From Melastoma dodecandrum (Eukaryota; Streptophyta; Magnoliopsida; Myrtales; Melastomataceae), in assembly GCA_029817715.1 (NCBI GenBank), contig JARUPY010000087.1, forward strand, positions 1,922,001 through 1,986,000: a stretch of DNA of 64,000 nucleotides, read 5' to 3'. Below are positions 1-11,686 of the stretch, piece after piece. The notes beneath the pieces were generated by a model, which saw only the letters and a list, made by a program, of their open reading frames with translations, made no database searches and was not told the DNA's origin. The first letter of the stretch is position 1. The number at the start of each line of letters is the position of its first letter. Made by a program: the position numbers and the translations under genes.

Positions 1-1069
1 AACACATACCCTTTTTTTACCGCCGTACTCTTATATACCTAAAACGATTTGCTCTCTCTCATATGCCGCGAAATCCTAACAACTACCGTTAGACCTCGTA
101 ATTAAAATGCAAAATCTCTAGCATGAATGTAAATTGTTATAGTGTGAAATCAAAATTCAAATCCAAGCACCCTTCATGACAAATGAAAACAATACGACGG
201 ACCCCATCAGTTTTTCCACGTGTCGACTTGCCAACTGGGGAGTTAATTTTAAACGCGTCCGAAAGTCGGCTTGGGGGGGGGGGGATTTGGATTTGGCCAA
301 ACTCCGCTACGGAGACCATTCCAACCCAATTTTTCATGACCAAACTCGGAAAAATTATCATCATCAACGACATCACCCATGACGACACGTGTCGCCAGGT
401 TGTGCTTGACCTTTGACGATAATTTCTCCCGCCCCATGAATTATCATGGTTGAACATGAGGCCCAGCGGAGGGATGATATCTGTGAACTTCCTGGAAGAT
501 CAGATCAGATACGACCGCCACTTGTTCCTCCCTCTGCCGGTAGGATAAGGACGGCTCTGACCCCTCATCGGAAGGTTGAAAATGTTGGCTGCGCCGCGCT
601 GCGTTCCATAACGTGTGACAAATGGATTCCTCTACGTAAGTATTTTTTTTAATTAATTATATATAGTCGTGTCATTGAATATATATTTTTTTAATTGGTG
701 TATGCATTATCCACGTGATACACGGACGCCAATGCACATGTCCCCGATATACAAAGGACAAACAAAGACTATCAGACTCATTGTACGAGGTTTTTTTCCG
801 CTCGTGAATTATGTAAATGCACGTCAATAATACAATATATGCAAGTTCAGTTCAATGCTTTTGTTTCATGATGTCATGTCAATGCAAGACTTAGTTATGT
901 TTTACCTCCTCCCCCACCCCCACCCTGCTCTCTCTCTGCCTATATATAAACAAAGGTTCATTCCCTCTGTTACAAGGAGAGAGGAAGGGAAAAGAGAAGG
1001 GGGTTTCCTGAAGGGAGGGAGGAAGATATTCATCTTGATTGGCATCGAGGATTTTCAAAAGAGGCAGTG
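1..1069 (+). promoter_or_regulatory. Upstream region of the NAC gene with G-box/ABRE motifs and TATA box
   Basis: About 1 kb without a credible gene. It holds several ACGT-core motifs: CACGTGTC at 217-224, the perfect palindrome GACACGTGTC at 384-393, ACGTGTG at 611-617 and CACGTG at 712-717. A TATA box TATATATAAA lies at 941-950, about 120 bp before the start codon, after a CT-rich stretch at 908-938. Such motifs are the classical binding sites of ABF/AREB bZIP factors, which drive the NAC genes of this clade under ABA and drought. A run of G lies near 274-284. Motifs are seen; their function is inferred. Confidence 0.6.
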
Positions 1070-2211
1070 ATGGTTGTCCCCGAGAACGACCTGCTCGGAC
1101 AACTTAGCTTGCCGCCGGGATTTCGTTTCTACCCGACCGATGAGGAGCTCCTCGTGCAGTACCTGTGCAAGAAGGTTGCCGGGCACCATTTCAGCCTGCA
1201 GATCATCGGCGACATCGATCTTTACAAGTTCGATCCCTGGGACTTGCCAAGTAAGTTCCCCTATTTGTTAGTCGATGATTTCATCGATGTGTTTTGAACA
1301 CTTGGTCTTAGGAAATGGTTTGGTGCGGTGGTGGATGTGGATGCAGGCAAGGCTTTGTTCGGGGAAAAGGAGTGGTATTTCTTCAGTCCACTTGACAGGA
1401 AGTACCCGAATGGGTTGAGGCCGAACAGGGTTGCCGGGTCAGGGTACTGGAAGGCGACAGGGACCGATAAGGTTATCTCGACCGAGGGCAGAAGAGTGGG
1501 GATCAAGAAAGCACTGGTGTTTTACGTCGGAAAAGCCCCAAGAGGGACCAAGACCAATTGGATCATGCACGAGTATCGCCTCATCGAATCTTTCCGCAAG
1601 AGCGGAAGCTCAAAGGTGGAGCCATGTTCCAACTCGGTGCCCATCCTCTGATTTTGTTGGTGACGGATTGGGATGCTACTTCTTTTAAGTGCTAATCCGC
1701 GGTCTGTTTTCAAAAATTCATGTAGTTAGACGAGTGGGTGCTTTGCCGGATTTACAAGAAGAATGCCGGCTCGCTCAAACAATCCATATCGAGCAGCTCA
1801 AGCAAGGAACGCAGCCATGGGGATTCGTCCTCCTCCTCGTCCTTTAATGAAATGCTAGAATCATTCTCAGAGATCAACGACCAGCTGTTCTCCCTGCCCC
1901 AGATAAATTCCATGCCGTTGGAGCAACAGCAGGAGGATGAGAAGCCCAACAACATCCAGAACATAGGATCGGCCGGATTTGGTTGGTCCAGTAGACACGG
2001 CCTTGACAACAGATTGAGCAGCCGAACGGCACAACCTCAAGGACCAGCTAACTACGGGCGAAGCCATCATTATTACGACCCTGGGACAATCCTCCCTGGC
2101 TATTACGTTCCGGCAGCGCCCAGCGACAGCGAGGTGCAGAGCAGGGTACAGACGCAGCAAACAGGGGGCAGCAGGGGTTACATCCACGGTGACTCGTTCG
2201 GATTCGCCTAG
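1070..2211 (+). CDS. NAC072: NAC transcription factor, ANAC019/055/072 (RD26) clade
   Basis: Three exons: 1070-1250, 1347-1615 and 1726-2211, with GT-AG introns of 96 and 110 bp, giving 311 residues. The NAC domain fills the first ~160 residues and shows subdomain A ([20 protein letters not shown]), then [71 protein letters not shown] and MHEYRL, ending [11 protein letters not shown]. The introns interrupt after DLPS and before LDEWVLC, as in known members. The C-terminal part is Ser-rich and variable, as expected of the activation region. The family comprises nuclear DNA-binding activators of ABA, drought and jasmonate responses. A GTG three bases upstream is not used; the ATG at 1070 matches the usual start. 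Which of the three paralogues is the true orthologue cannot be told by eye. Confidence 0.95.
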
Positions 2212-5200
2212 AACACGAGTTACCCGACAGATCCGTGATAACACGCACAATCCGATCCAATTGAGGGAGGGGAAGGGAAATCTCGTAAATAATTGGAATT
2301 CTTTGGCCCGACAGTATTTACGGTAGAAGTTGGTTTTTCTTTGACTTAGGTAGCAAAGCTTTTTACCACGGCAGTGAAGACAACGTCGGAGGGTTTTGGC
2401 TTCAGGTTTGTTTGATCTTCCCTACTAACGCCGACCCAAATTTAGGAGTGGAGTTTGCTTAGACGAGGAGTTGTTTCGTAATTAGCAGCACATTGGGGGG
2501 GTTGCATCATCCATTTCGACTAGTCTTGCGAATTATTTGTGTAATGCAATTAATTATACATCCAAAAATAAATAATGGAATAGGAAAATTATTAGGAATT
2601 CATGGAGGAAGATTCCATTGTACTATTACTCTTATATATAAAAATTCGTTCTAAAATTTTTTTAACTAAAACGCTACTTTAACTAGCCGCCAAAGGAAGT
2701 CGATAGAGATAGCTACTTAGCGATTTTATTTATGTTTGTTAATTATATAACAAAAAATATTTAGCGAATTAATTTTAATGGTAAATAAAATTAGAAGAAA
2801 ATATTCTATAGGTTGAAGGATGAAGTCCCCGATTGAAGTAGCTAATTGGCTAAAAAATAAAAAATAAAATTGAAAGAAAATATTTGTTATTTTTTTAAAA
2901 GGAATTCGCTAATTTCTGGCTGTGTAAATAAAATTAAAAGAAAATATATGTATTATTGTTATTTTTTTGTAAGGAAGAAGTTCCTACTTTCTGACTTGGT
3001 AAGTAAAACTGAAAGGAAATATGTCAAGAAATATGGCGACAACTCGTTATTTTAAGTAATAATATAACAATTTCATCTTTGGAAATCTAAATAAGTGACT
3101 CTTTTTTTTTAATTCAATACACTAACTCAAATAACAACTTAGAATTAATAGTTTAGAAATTTTTAAACGTTTTGTCGTATTTAGAAAAAAAAAAACTTTC
3201 AGACTAATCTTAACGAGGAACAATCCTCGAAGTTGATTGTTCACGGTGATATATTTACAAAAGTAAGATTCGTGGTAATGTGAATGACGGCGAGGGAGGG
3301 TGTTAAAGGATAAGCACAAGACTTAATAAGGGAAGTTTGTGGGGTGAGCGGGGTCGTAGATAAGACGTGAATATTAAGGCATGAATGTTTGTGTAAAGTA
3401 AAAAAAAAAAAAAGTTAGATTTATTCAAAAATCAGCCAATTCTTTGGGCCGCCGATGATGTCGCTGTCTTTTCCTTGGATTTAGGCGGTAATTGTGCAGG
3501 CGGCAAAATATTTTTATTTTTTTTTACGAGATACATTTGCACATTCACAATGTTTCAAACTCCTTTTAGAAAAATTCAGCATTTCTTTAATGTATTTTTC
3601 AATCTATCCAAACGTTTAAGAAAGTATCGTAATGAACTTTTAATTTCACTTCAACTAAATTCATAAGTAAATTTTTAAATTTTTAAAAATTCGAATTTAG
3701 TCATCTGAGTCTTGAAATGATTAATCAAACATAATACAATAAAGTAGATTGAAGGGTTCATAGAGAGAATAATTACACATATTAAATATTTGGAGTGATG
3801 GAGAAAAAAATTGTCTAAACAAGTTAATTCTAGACTATATATTATTTTAAAAATGAAGTATTATTACATGTCTGGTGAAGGAATGAACGTCATTGCGATT
3901 ATGTGTTTCTGATTTGGACTATTACAATGAAAAATGTGAATAGGAAAGAGTTTTGAATCTTCGAAATAACTTCTGAATGAGAGAAAACTTCGTACTTAAT
4001 TTTCGAACCGATATGTTTGGCGTACTAAAAGAAATCGTGGATGAATTGGATAAAAGATGAAGCATGATGGATTCAAGAAAGTAAAAGTGCAGTTAGACCC
4101 ATGACTCTTAGAATAGATGGGCATCCATTTATTTCTATCCCACGTGATACTCTCTGCATTTATACAACATTTCTGTCACATTTCCGTTTCCAAAAAAAAA
4201 AAAAAACACAGTCTTAGTTTATATATATAGACTCCAATGGAAATACGATATGATTGATAAACTCCAATGGAAATACGGTATGATTGTTCTATTTCATGCA
4301 AATCTTAAAAAAAGCATTCGTTGACAATATGCAAAAAAAGTTACGCACTCCCCAATGTTCATGACAATCACAGGCTATTGTATGTTTAATTTTTATATAT
4401 ATACGCGTCTTGTTGGTTCGAACATTACCGTTATGAAAATAATAAAAAATCAACTAGGGGGAAATTCTTGGGAGATAAATGTCGCATTTTTACGTTCTAC
4501 GTTGACCACGATGCAAGGGAGAAAGGCAAGGAGATCACTCGATGTTGGGCTCATATAAAGCCCAAATGGGCCCATTTGTTCGGCCCTACTAAAAAATCGA
4601 AACTTTTGCTCTGATCGGGAAAAAGGAACTAAAAAGAAAGATGGAGGAAATATTTCCTTTAGGGACATTTTATTGAAACGATGGAAGGAAGCATTAGCCA
4701 CTACCTCTAGTTATTGTATATGGCATTGATGACGACTTATTTAGATATGCTCAAATGCACTTACTACTTACCCTAAAAGCTGGCGATGACGATATCGTCA
4801 CCTAGAGCGTTTCGAAACGCCACGTCATCGTTCGTAGCACACCAGCTACTCGCCGTGTGGAGGCTCCAGGGCGACAAGCTCTCTCCTTCTTTTATCATGG
4901 CCAGGGAAACCCTCCACCATCATTTGCTTCGAGTTTTCGATCTTAGAAATGCAATAGCAACGCCACATTCGATATTTGAAAGAAAGGAAAGCGATCGTTA
5001 TCTAAATTTCTCTGGTGCCAATTTTGTCGAATCAATGGCAGCAGCACGGTAGTGACTCGTCGTAGCCTTTTTTCACTGGAGGATTGTCTGGAAAAAAATT
5101 TACGATATATGGTTCGAGTTTTCGAAATCACTCGGATACCGCCCTAAGTCATCGTCTCCCACAACGACTTTGAATTAAAAAAAAAAAAGTCATTGTTTCA

Positions 5201-5638
5201 ACGACTTTGTACTAATACTAAAAAATTCTTAAGTATGTCAAAGTCGTTGTTTTAAGTAACGTATTGTCCATTTTAGAAAAAAAAAACGCAATGATTTTTT
5301 TATAAATTCAAAGTTCCTATTTAGAACATTGACGATATTTAGGTAATTTTAAAAAATCAAACTAAATTTCTTTTCTCAAGTAGCCTCGTCTTTGCATGCC
5401 AATGTCTTGGAGTATGATAGAAGCTTTGGTAAAACACCTTCGACTTTCATTTGTGCTGTCAAATTCATGCCCGGGGACTATAAACAAAAACGAATAAAGA
5501 TATGGTGCGCGAAATTATTAGATAAAATCTTTCCTTTCCAAGTATTTAAAAAATTATATCATCGGGTTGAATCAATTAATTCCTAAGAATTAGGTGGCCT
5601 CTTTTCATTTTTTTTAATTCTTTTTTTATTTTTGCGCC
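2212..5638. other. AT-rich intergenic region
   Basis: No gene recognised. The NAC 3' UTR probably runs to about 2.6 kb. Between 2755 and 3035 there are three loose copies of a ~65-bp AT-rich unit. A 30-bp unit is doubled at 4231-4290. Short reading frames such as those at 4786-5052 and 5392-5586 have no recognisable family, splice context or codon bias and are left out. Confidence 0.5.
4231..4290. repeat. 30-bp tandem duplication
   Basis: The unit beginning ACTCCAATGGAAATACG occurs at 4231 and again at 4261 with almost no change, giving two direct copies with a 30-bp period in otherwise AT-rich DNA. Confidence 0.75.
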
Positions 5639-5639
5639 T

Positions 5640-5705
5640 AGCGGGGCGTAAACCATCGACATCTGGCTCTGATACTACTATTGTAGTGCATTCAACGCTA
5701 ACTGT
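5640..5705 (-). mobile_element. LTR-retrotransposon primer-binding-site remnant
   Basis: At 5665-5677 the plus strand reads GGCTCTGATACTA, which on the minus strand is TAGTATCAGAGCC, one base from the initiator-Met-tRNA primer-binding site common to copia elements. No coding domain of an element was found next to it, so this looks like a remnant of an LTR/internal junction. Confidence 0.4.
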
Positions 5706-5951
5706 CTGAAAAACTTGAACTGTCAGGTGAAAGTATGACATATATTTTCATTTTCAACATTAATGACTATCTAATTTATAATTTATTTTACTATATTTAT
5801 TTAATTGGAGAAGGTTGGGAGATGTGACGTGGGGTCAGTCAATATTTTCCTCCACAAGATATTGACATCACTTTCATTAGAAAACCGTGGGAATATTTGC
5901 AAAAACAAAAACGGGTCCACAATTTGATTCAAGATATTATCGTTATATAAA

Positions 5952-7072
5952 GGCCAAATACTCAAATATATCCTAAAATTTGACGTTTTTTCCGATTTAA
6001 CCTAACATTTGAAAAATATCTTCTTACATCCAAAGTCGGACCATTATCTCAATTATAACCTTCGTTATCCGTCCCCGCTAACGGAGTCCTACATCGCGCT
6101 GACATGGCAGTTAACGCCGTCAACTCCACGTTTAATATATTTTTCTCCATAAGAAATTATCAAATATATCATAAACTTTTACATTTTTTTTTCCAATTTA
6201 GCCTAACATTTGAAAAATATCATCTTACAACCCGACGTAGAGCCGTTATCTTTATTATATTTTATGTTAGCGGTCGACGCTAACGGAGTCCTGCGTGATG
6301 TTGATATGACAATCAACGCTGTGAGCACCACGTTTAATCTATTTTTTCTCAAATTGAACCATAAACCACGAATAAAGCTCAAAATATATTTTATTCTCAC
6401 TCTTAACGAATATTTTAATCATACTTCAGACCAATCCTACATCGGCAATCGACCACAATCTCTCCCCAACCACTATCCCACCCTAACCCTCAATTCCCAA
6501 CCCCAAAAAGTTGACATCTTAATAATGTTGGTTTGGAGTTGTTTAACAATGTTGACATACTTATACAGTGTTATTTGCTTGGATAATGATTGTGTGTTTC
6601 CCTAGATAATGTATGACAATGTGTTTGCGAGGGCATGTCATGAAATTTTAGTAATCTTGGATGTGTTTAAAATATTTAACTTTGACTCTAATTAGTACCA
6701 TTTGTTCATAATAGCTAAAAAATCTATTACAATATTTGTTCATATTGGGGACGGCTACGAATTATATGATGGAGATAACAGTCCAACTTTGGAATGCAAG
6801 AGCATATTTTTCAAATGTTGGGCTAAACTAGAAAAAAGTGACAAAATTTAAGATATATTTGATAATTTAGCCTGAAGAAAAATAGATAAAACATGACATT
6901 AACGACGTTAATTGCCACGTTAGCACCACGTAGGACTCCGTTAGTGGGGACGGCTAATGGATGATATAATAGAGATAACGGCCCAACGTTGGGATGTAAG
7001 AGGATATTTTTCAAATATTAGGCTAAATCGAAAAAAAGTGCCAAAGTTTAGGATATATTTGATAATTTGGCC
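5952..7072. mobile_element. Mutator-like element copy 1, non-autonomous, long terminal inverted repeats
   Basis: The left end starts GGCCAAATACTCAAATATAT and the right end, read on the minus strand, starts GGCCAAATTATCAAATATAT. The similarity runs inward for several hundred bases on both sides, including AACATTTGAAAAATAT and CCGCTAACGGAGTCC-type segments. The flanks are TTATATAAA (5943-5951) and TTACATAAA (7073-7081), a 9-bp target duplication with one mismatch, as Mutator-like elements make. Each arm contains a second, internal copy of its own ~200-bp terminal segment (for example again from about 6157 and from about 6785). There is no transposase; the 131-residue frame at 6210-6605 is arm sequence, not a gene. 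Confidence 0.8.
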
Positions 7073-7224
7073 TTACATAAAAAGGAAACACACAATTTAA
7101 TAAAATGAAATATTTACAAAAAGTCACGGGATGTTGGTGTTCACTTAGAGAAACTAAGAAAAAGTGTCAACTCAATTCATGTGATTATGATTGCATGTCT
7201 TATAATCTCTGAGAATTATATTTA

Positions 7225-8428
7225 GGCCAAATGATCAAATATATACTAAAGTTTGACTTTTTTTCCCGATTTAACCTAACATTCGAAAATTATGACCTTG
7301 CAACACAATGTTAGGACGTTATTTCAATTAGGTCCTCCGTTAGTCGTCGTTGCTAATGGAGGCCTACGTGGCTCTGACATGACAACTAACGCCGTCAACG
7401 TCACATTTAATTTAAACGAAATTATCAAATATATCCTAAACTTTCCAACTTTTTTTTTAATTTATCCTAACATTTCAAAAGTATCTTCATATAACCTAAT
7501 ATTAAGACGTTATTTCAAAATTGTCCACCGTAAGACCCGCACCATAACGACATCGGACTTGGTGATCATGTGTACCCCAAGCCCGAACCCCAACCCCAAC
7601 CCACCTCATCCCTTCCCTCCCCTATTCAGCAGCTCAAGAGGATTGTATTGATGTCCTGCCACTTATGAGTATTATATTGCAAGGAGACATGAAGTTGCGA
7701 TGACATACTAAGACATATAGGGTACCCACGGAAATAACCAAGACACATAGAATACCGATAAACAACACTCCTAATAATTGATTTCTTGTTGTTGAGACTT
7801 CTATGCTAGATCCAGCAACAAAACTTTCTTGGGTTCCTATTGTCCCTATATATTGTCGCTGATTTGAGCATGTCAGGGAGTTTTATCTTCCACTGGGATG
7901 TAGCACCGAAAACAACTCCTTGTCCTTTTGCATGTCAAGTCAATATATAATAAGTTAATTGTTAAATGCAAAAGGACAAATCAAGGAGATATACAATAAG
8001 CTAATGATCGGTGCTCGAGGTGAGTTGATGTCGAGGCTGAGGGTGGGTTGGGGTCAGTGCTGGGCTAGGGTTGGGGTTAGGGGTACACGTCAACGCCAAG
8101 TCGGTCGCCGTTAGGGATTGGGTCTTACGGAGGACAATTTTGAAATGACGTCTTAACATTAGATTACATGAAGATATTTTTAAAATGTTAGGATAAATTC
8201 GAAAAGAGTTAGGAAGTTTAGAATATATTTGATAATTTCGCCAAGATTAAATGTGGCGTTGAAGACGTTAGTTGCTATGTCAGCGCCACGTAGGCATTCG
8301 TTAGCAAGTTTTAACTAATGGATGATATAATTGAAATAACGTCCTAACGTTAGGATGCAAGGTAATATTTTCCACATGTTAAAATCGGAAAAAGTGTCAA
8401 AGTTTAGGATATATTTGATCATTTGGCC
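7225..8428. mobile_element. Mutator-like element copy 2, non-autonomous, perfect 9-bp target duplication
   Basis: This is the same family as the element 150 bp to its left. The ends start GGCCAAATGATCAAATATAT on both strands (7225 onwards and 8428 backwards). Arms of roughly 380 bp pair through ACGTTATTTCAATTA, GCCTACGTGG and TGACA...CAACTAACG, and reach a G/C-rich inner part at about 7560-7620 and 8025-8105. Target duplications TTATATTTA lie exactly outside at 7216-7224 and 8429-8437. As in copy 1, the terminal motif recurs inside each arm (about 7420 and 8240). A core of about 400 bp between the arms has no recognised gene. Confidence 0.87.
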
Positions 8429-8437
8429 TTATATTTA

Positions 8438-9574
8438 TATTGTGGAACTCAATGATATTGGAGAGGTCTTCGTGGTAAGTTGCTTTTTTCTCATCATGTC
8501 ATCTTCCAACTCCATTTTTTGTGACATGTATTCTCAAGTAGTACCCATATCCTTGTCTAGATTGATTGGAATATGCTACACTCTTCTGGATGAACGATAG
8601 AGTGTGAACGATAATCAAAATTAAACGAGCGATGGAAAGGGTTGTGGTCTTTATCTAGCGAAGTTTAAAATGTGTTGCTTTTGGAGCAAATGATGGACTC
8701 TGAGCGATACTCTAAATCCAACGAACGATGACAACGACCTGTAATATTAAACAAAAGAAAGTTAGAACCTTGGAGGCTGAATTTGTTCGTACACGCATTT
8801 TTGTATAAGAAATATATGACTTATGATTTTTTAGACCGAAACAACCTCCACCAACTATAAAACAACCTGGGCCCCTCCCCCTAACATCGTCCTACAAATA
8901 CTAATCTCCCAAAAAGAAACTCTTATCCTGACAAATAAAATGTCATATAGTTTACAACTTACTATACGTTCTCCGATGTGATAGAGAAATATTGGTACTT
9001 TGTGTAATAGCACGAGCAGACATTATTTAAAGGGTTTTGTCAATAGATATCCTAAAGACATTCATTAAGTCTCTAAATATATAATAAATTTTATGTTTTT
9101 TCTAAATTATTTAATATAATTTATAATTTTAATATTTGAATAAACAAGAATGATTACAATAATCAAGACATATGAATTATCAATGTATATTTAATCTTTC
9201 TTAAAGGCTGTTAATAAATCCATATTTAAATAATAAGAGCGTCTTAGGGCACTTAAGAGCCAATTAATGTGCTTTAAATTTCTTTATTTAGTATTTAATA
9301 TGTTTCATAAGTTGTGTTTTTATATTTAATATACTTCATAAGTTATATTTTTTATTTTAAAATATCTTAAAATTATAAAAATATATTTAATGATATTAAT
9401 AATTAAATTCAATTTATATCTCTTAACAAGTGCACTAAGGACACTAAAACCTGAATAACAATAATAAAAAAGGTAAAAAAAGGAAGAAGTCTTTCGCTAG
9501 CGAGGGGACGAAAAGACGACCCATGCACATAAAGACAAGACTCGACATGTGGGTAATTAAATTCGTGGAACCAT
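8438..9574. other. AT-rich intergenic region
   Basis: No gene recognised. The region is strongly AT-rich from about 9000 to 9480, without conserved reading frames or clear repeat ends. Confidence 0.5.
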
Positions 9575-11175
9575 TAGCTACATTTAGGGGTGAGCATCAG
9601 GTCCGAATAAAATCGAAAACCAGTCGGAACGGGTACCATAAGATTGATATCAACATAGGTTCTTGAATATAGCGGGTATGTTCTATGTTATAAATTTTTT
9701 AGAACCAATTATACCAAATATGGTTTCAGGTTCTCGCTTCGGAATCAACCTAGAAAACCTAGAACCTGATATAATATATTTTTAATATAATTAATTTGTA
9801 TAACTTATATTTAAATTTATATACGTATATTTTAAATTTAAAATACCCACCCCTCTCTCTCATTCCATTCCCATCCCACCTTACCTTTATTTAGGGTGGT
9901 TACTCGAGTCGAGCTCGAGCTGGCTCGATGGTTCGCGAGCCTTATAATATTACTAAACTCATTCTTTTCAGTCTCGAATTGCCGAATCACTAATCTTCCC
10001 CTTTGTGAGTATGTTATCACCGTGAATCCCGAATAGTAGACGACCTCTATCTTCTTCTTCTTCTTCTTCTTCTCTCTCGATCTCCTTTCCATGTCATGGT
10101 TCCTTCTTCTGGTCGACGATTTCTTTTCATCGCGATGGGATTTTGTTTCCCTCTTTCTTTTCTGCCCCTCCCCCTTTTTTTTTGACATTTTAGGTTTTCG
10201 TGTTGGATGAGCCCTGCATGGTAGGATAGAAATGATGTCGGAGTAGATTGCTAAGGAGTTGTGTGTGATGGTTTTGTCGTAGGGGTTCCAACCTGGTCAA
10301 TTTAAAGTTGTTCATGTCTGTTTCCATTCCGTGTTGGTGTTTAGCAACCGAAATTTTAGGCCACATATCTTGACGTCATCTATGGATTAATGATCCAGAA
10401 TGTAGGCCCAAAGTACGAGAAGCCCCGTAAGGAGGTAGCTATAGAAACACACGGGGCGAACGCTTGCGGGCGAAGCAGTAACCAAGCGATGGGGCTATCA
10501 GGCGACGGGGGTCAACGAGGCGATCGAGTGATAGTCAACTGGACGAACGGGGAAATTCTGCAACGAAGGCTGGTGGGCGATCCGGTCGATCAGTAGCTGT
10601 TATAGGAAGATTTCGGACGGTCTTAAGACTTGGAAGGAAATTGTTGCCAATATTGCTCGGATGGAAATGTGATATTCCATAAAGACTGACAACAAGGACA
10701 CGTAATTTGTGTATAATATTTTATTACGATACATATGTAAGTCTAGCTTAGTGTAAATAATTATTCTTAGGCCTTATGCACCCGACACCTCTCTACAGAG
10801 GAACATATTATTTTTTTATCTTCAAGCATTCCAACGTTCAAGCATTCTGTGCTCCTGCGTTCTTGCTTCCTTTCGAAGGCATCGTCGATAGCATCCGTAA
10901 GTACTTCCGCTTAAGTGTATTTGTCCGCTGCCTTCTCCTCTCTTTTTCATTTCATACGGCGACCATACAACGAACCTCCGAGTACCAATTGCTCGTAGTG
11001 CCAGATATTTCCGACGTGTTTGGCGACTTGCCAGCGGTCACTTCCAGAGCGAACAATTGGGAAATACAGGTGTGTGGTTATTATCAATTTGTTAGTTGGC
11101 TGGCTCGGCAGTTAGTTTGGATTCGGTCTTTGGAATTGTGTGGCTTATTTGTGTCTTTGCCTTTCTTCTCGCAAC

Positions 11176-11573
11176 AATGATTTGTTCAAGCTTTTACTCA
11201 TTGGGGACTCTGGTGCTGTTGGGAAGTCGTGCCTCCTCCTAAGGTTTGTAGTAAGTCAGCTATCGTTATTTTTCTGTTTTCCCTTTAAATTAATCGTGAA
11301 TTCAACATCTCTCTTTTAGAGGGTATGTAGACAATCGGATCATACCCTTATTGATGTTTTAGATTTAGAATGTTTATTGCCCCCGTGACCATTTCACACT
11401 GCACTAACATTTGTCTTCACTCCGGTCTGGAGATCACCTTTCTATGCTTTCATAATGTTTGTCTTCCTTCTCTGTTTCTAGTACTTAAAACATAATCTAA
11501 TCTTATATAATTTGTTTTGCCGTTCTTCTGCTAGGACGACTCCTACCTAGAGAGCTACATCAACAACATTGGA
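11176..11573 (+). pseudogene. Captured Rab1/RABD-type GTPase gene fragment (two exons with intron)
   Basis: Positions 11176-11250 read NDLFKLLLIGDSGAVGKSCL then LLRF, the first exon of a Rab1 (RABD2) gene, and end at a good donor, GTAAGT. After 284 bp an acceptor CTGCTAG precedes 11535-11573, DDSYLESYINNIG, which is the start of the next Rab exon (family: DDSYLESYISTIG). The family's following sequence is missing. The P-loop carries one extra codon (GDSGAVGKS instead of GDSGVGKS), which should abolish GTP binding. The intron is kept, so the copy came from DNA and not from mRNA. It lies inside the hAT element, 5' of its transposase. The 400 bp upstream (10780-11170) may be captured 5' UTR. Confidence 0.8.
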
Positions 11574-11686
11574 AGTTAACATCTCTTCGTGTTTTGTCTA
11601 GGGACTTCTTCTGATTTTGTTTACGAGTTATTTGTATCTTTTGCCTTGGTTTCTCTTATAATGTGTTTTAATCTTGCCTTTTACCT

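Noticed and set aside
1616..1725. Stop-bearing frame across the NAC second intron as evidence of a pseudogene
   Set aside because: GT-AG sites at 1616 and 1725 restore the frame exactly at the position of the known family intron.
6210..7651. Frames at 6210-6605 and 7292-7651 as small genes
   Set aside because: They lie in the inverted-repeat arms of the Mutator-like elements; related arm sequence on the other side does not keep the frame.
9838..10188. Lys/Arg-rich 116-codon minus-strand frame
   Set aside because: It is made of a CTT microsatellite and pyrimidine-rich transposon end sequence; the charged composition is a by-product.
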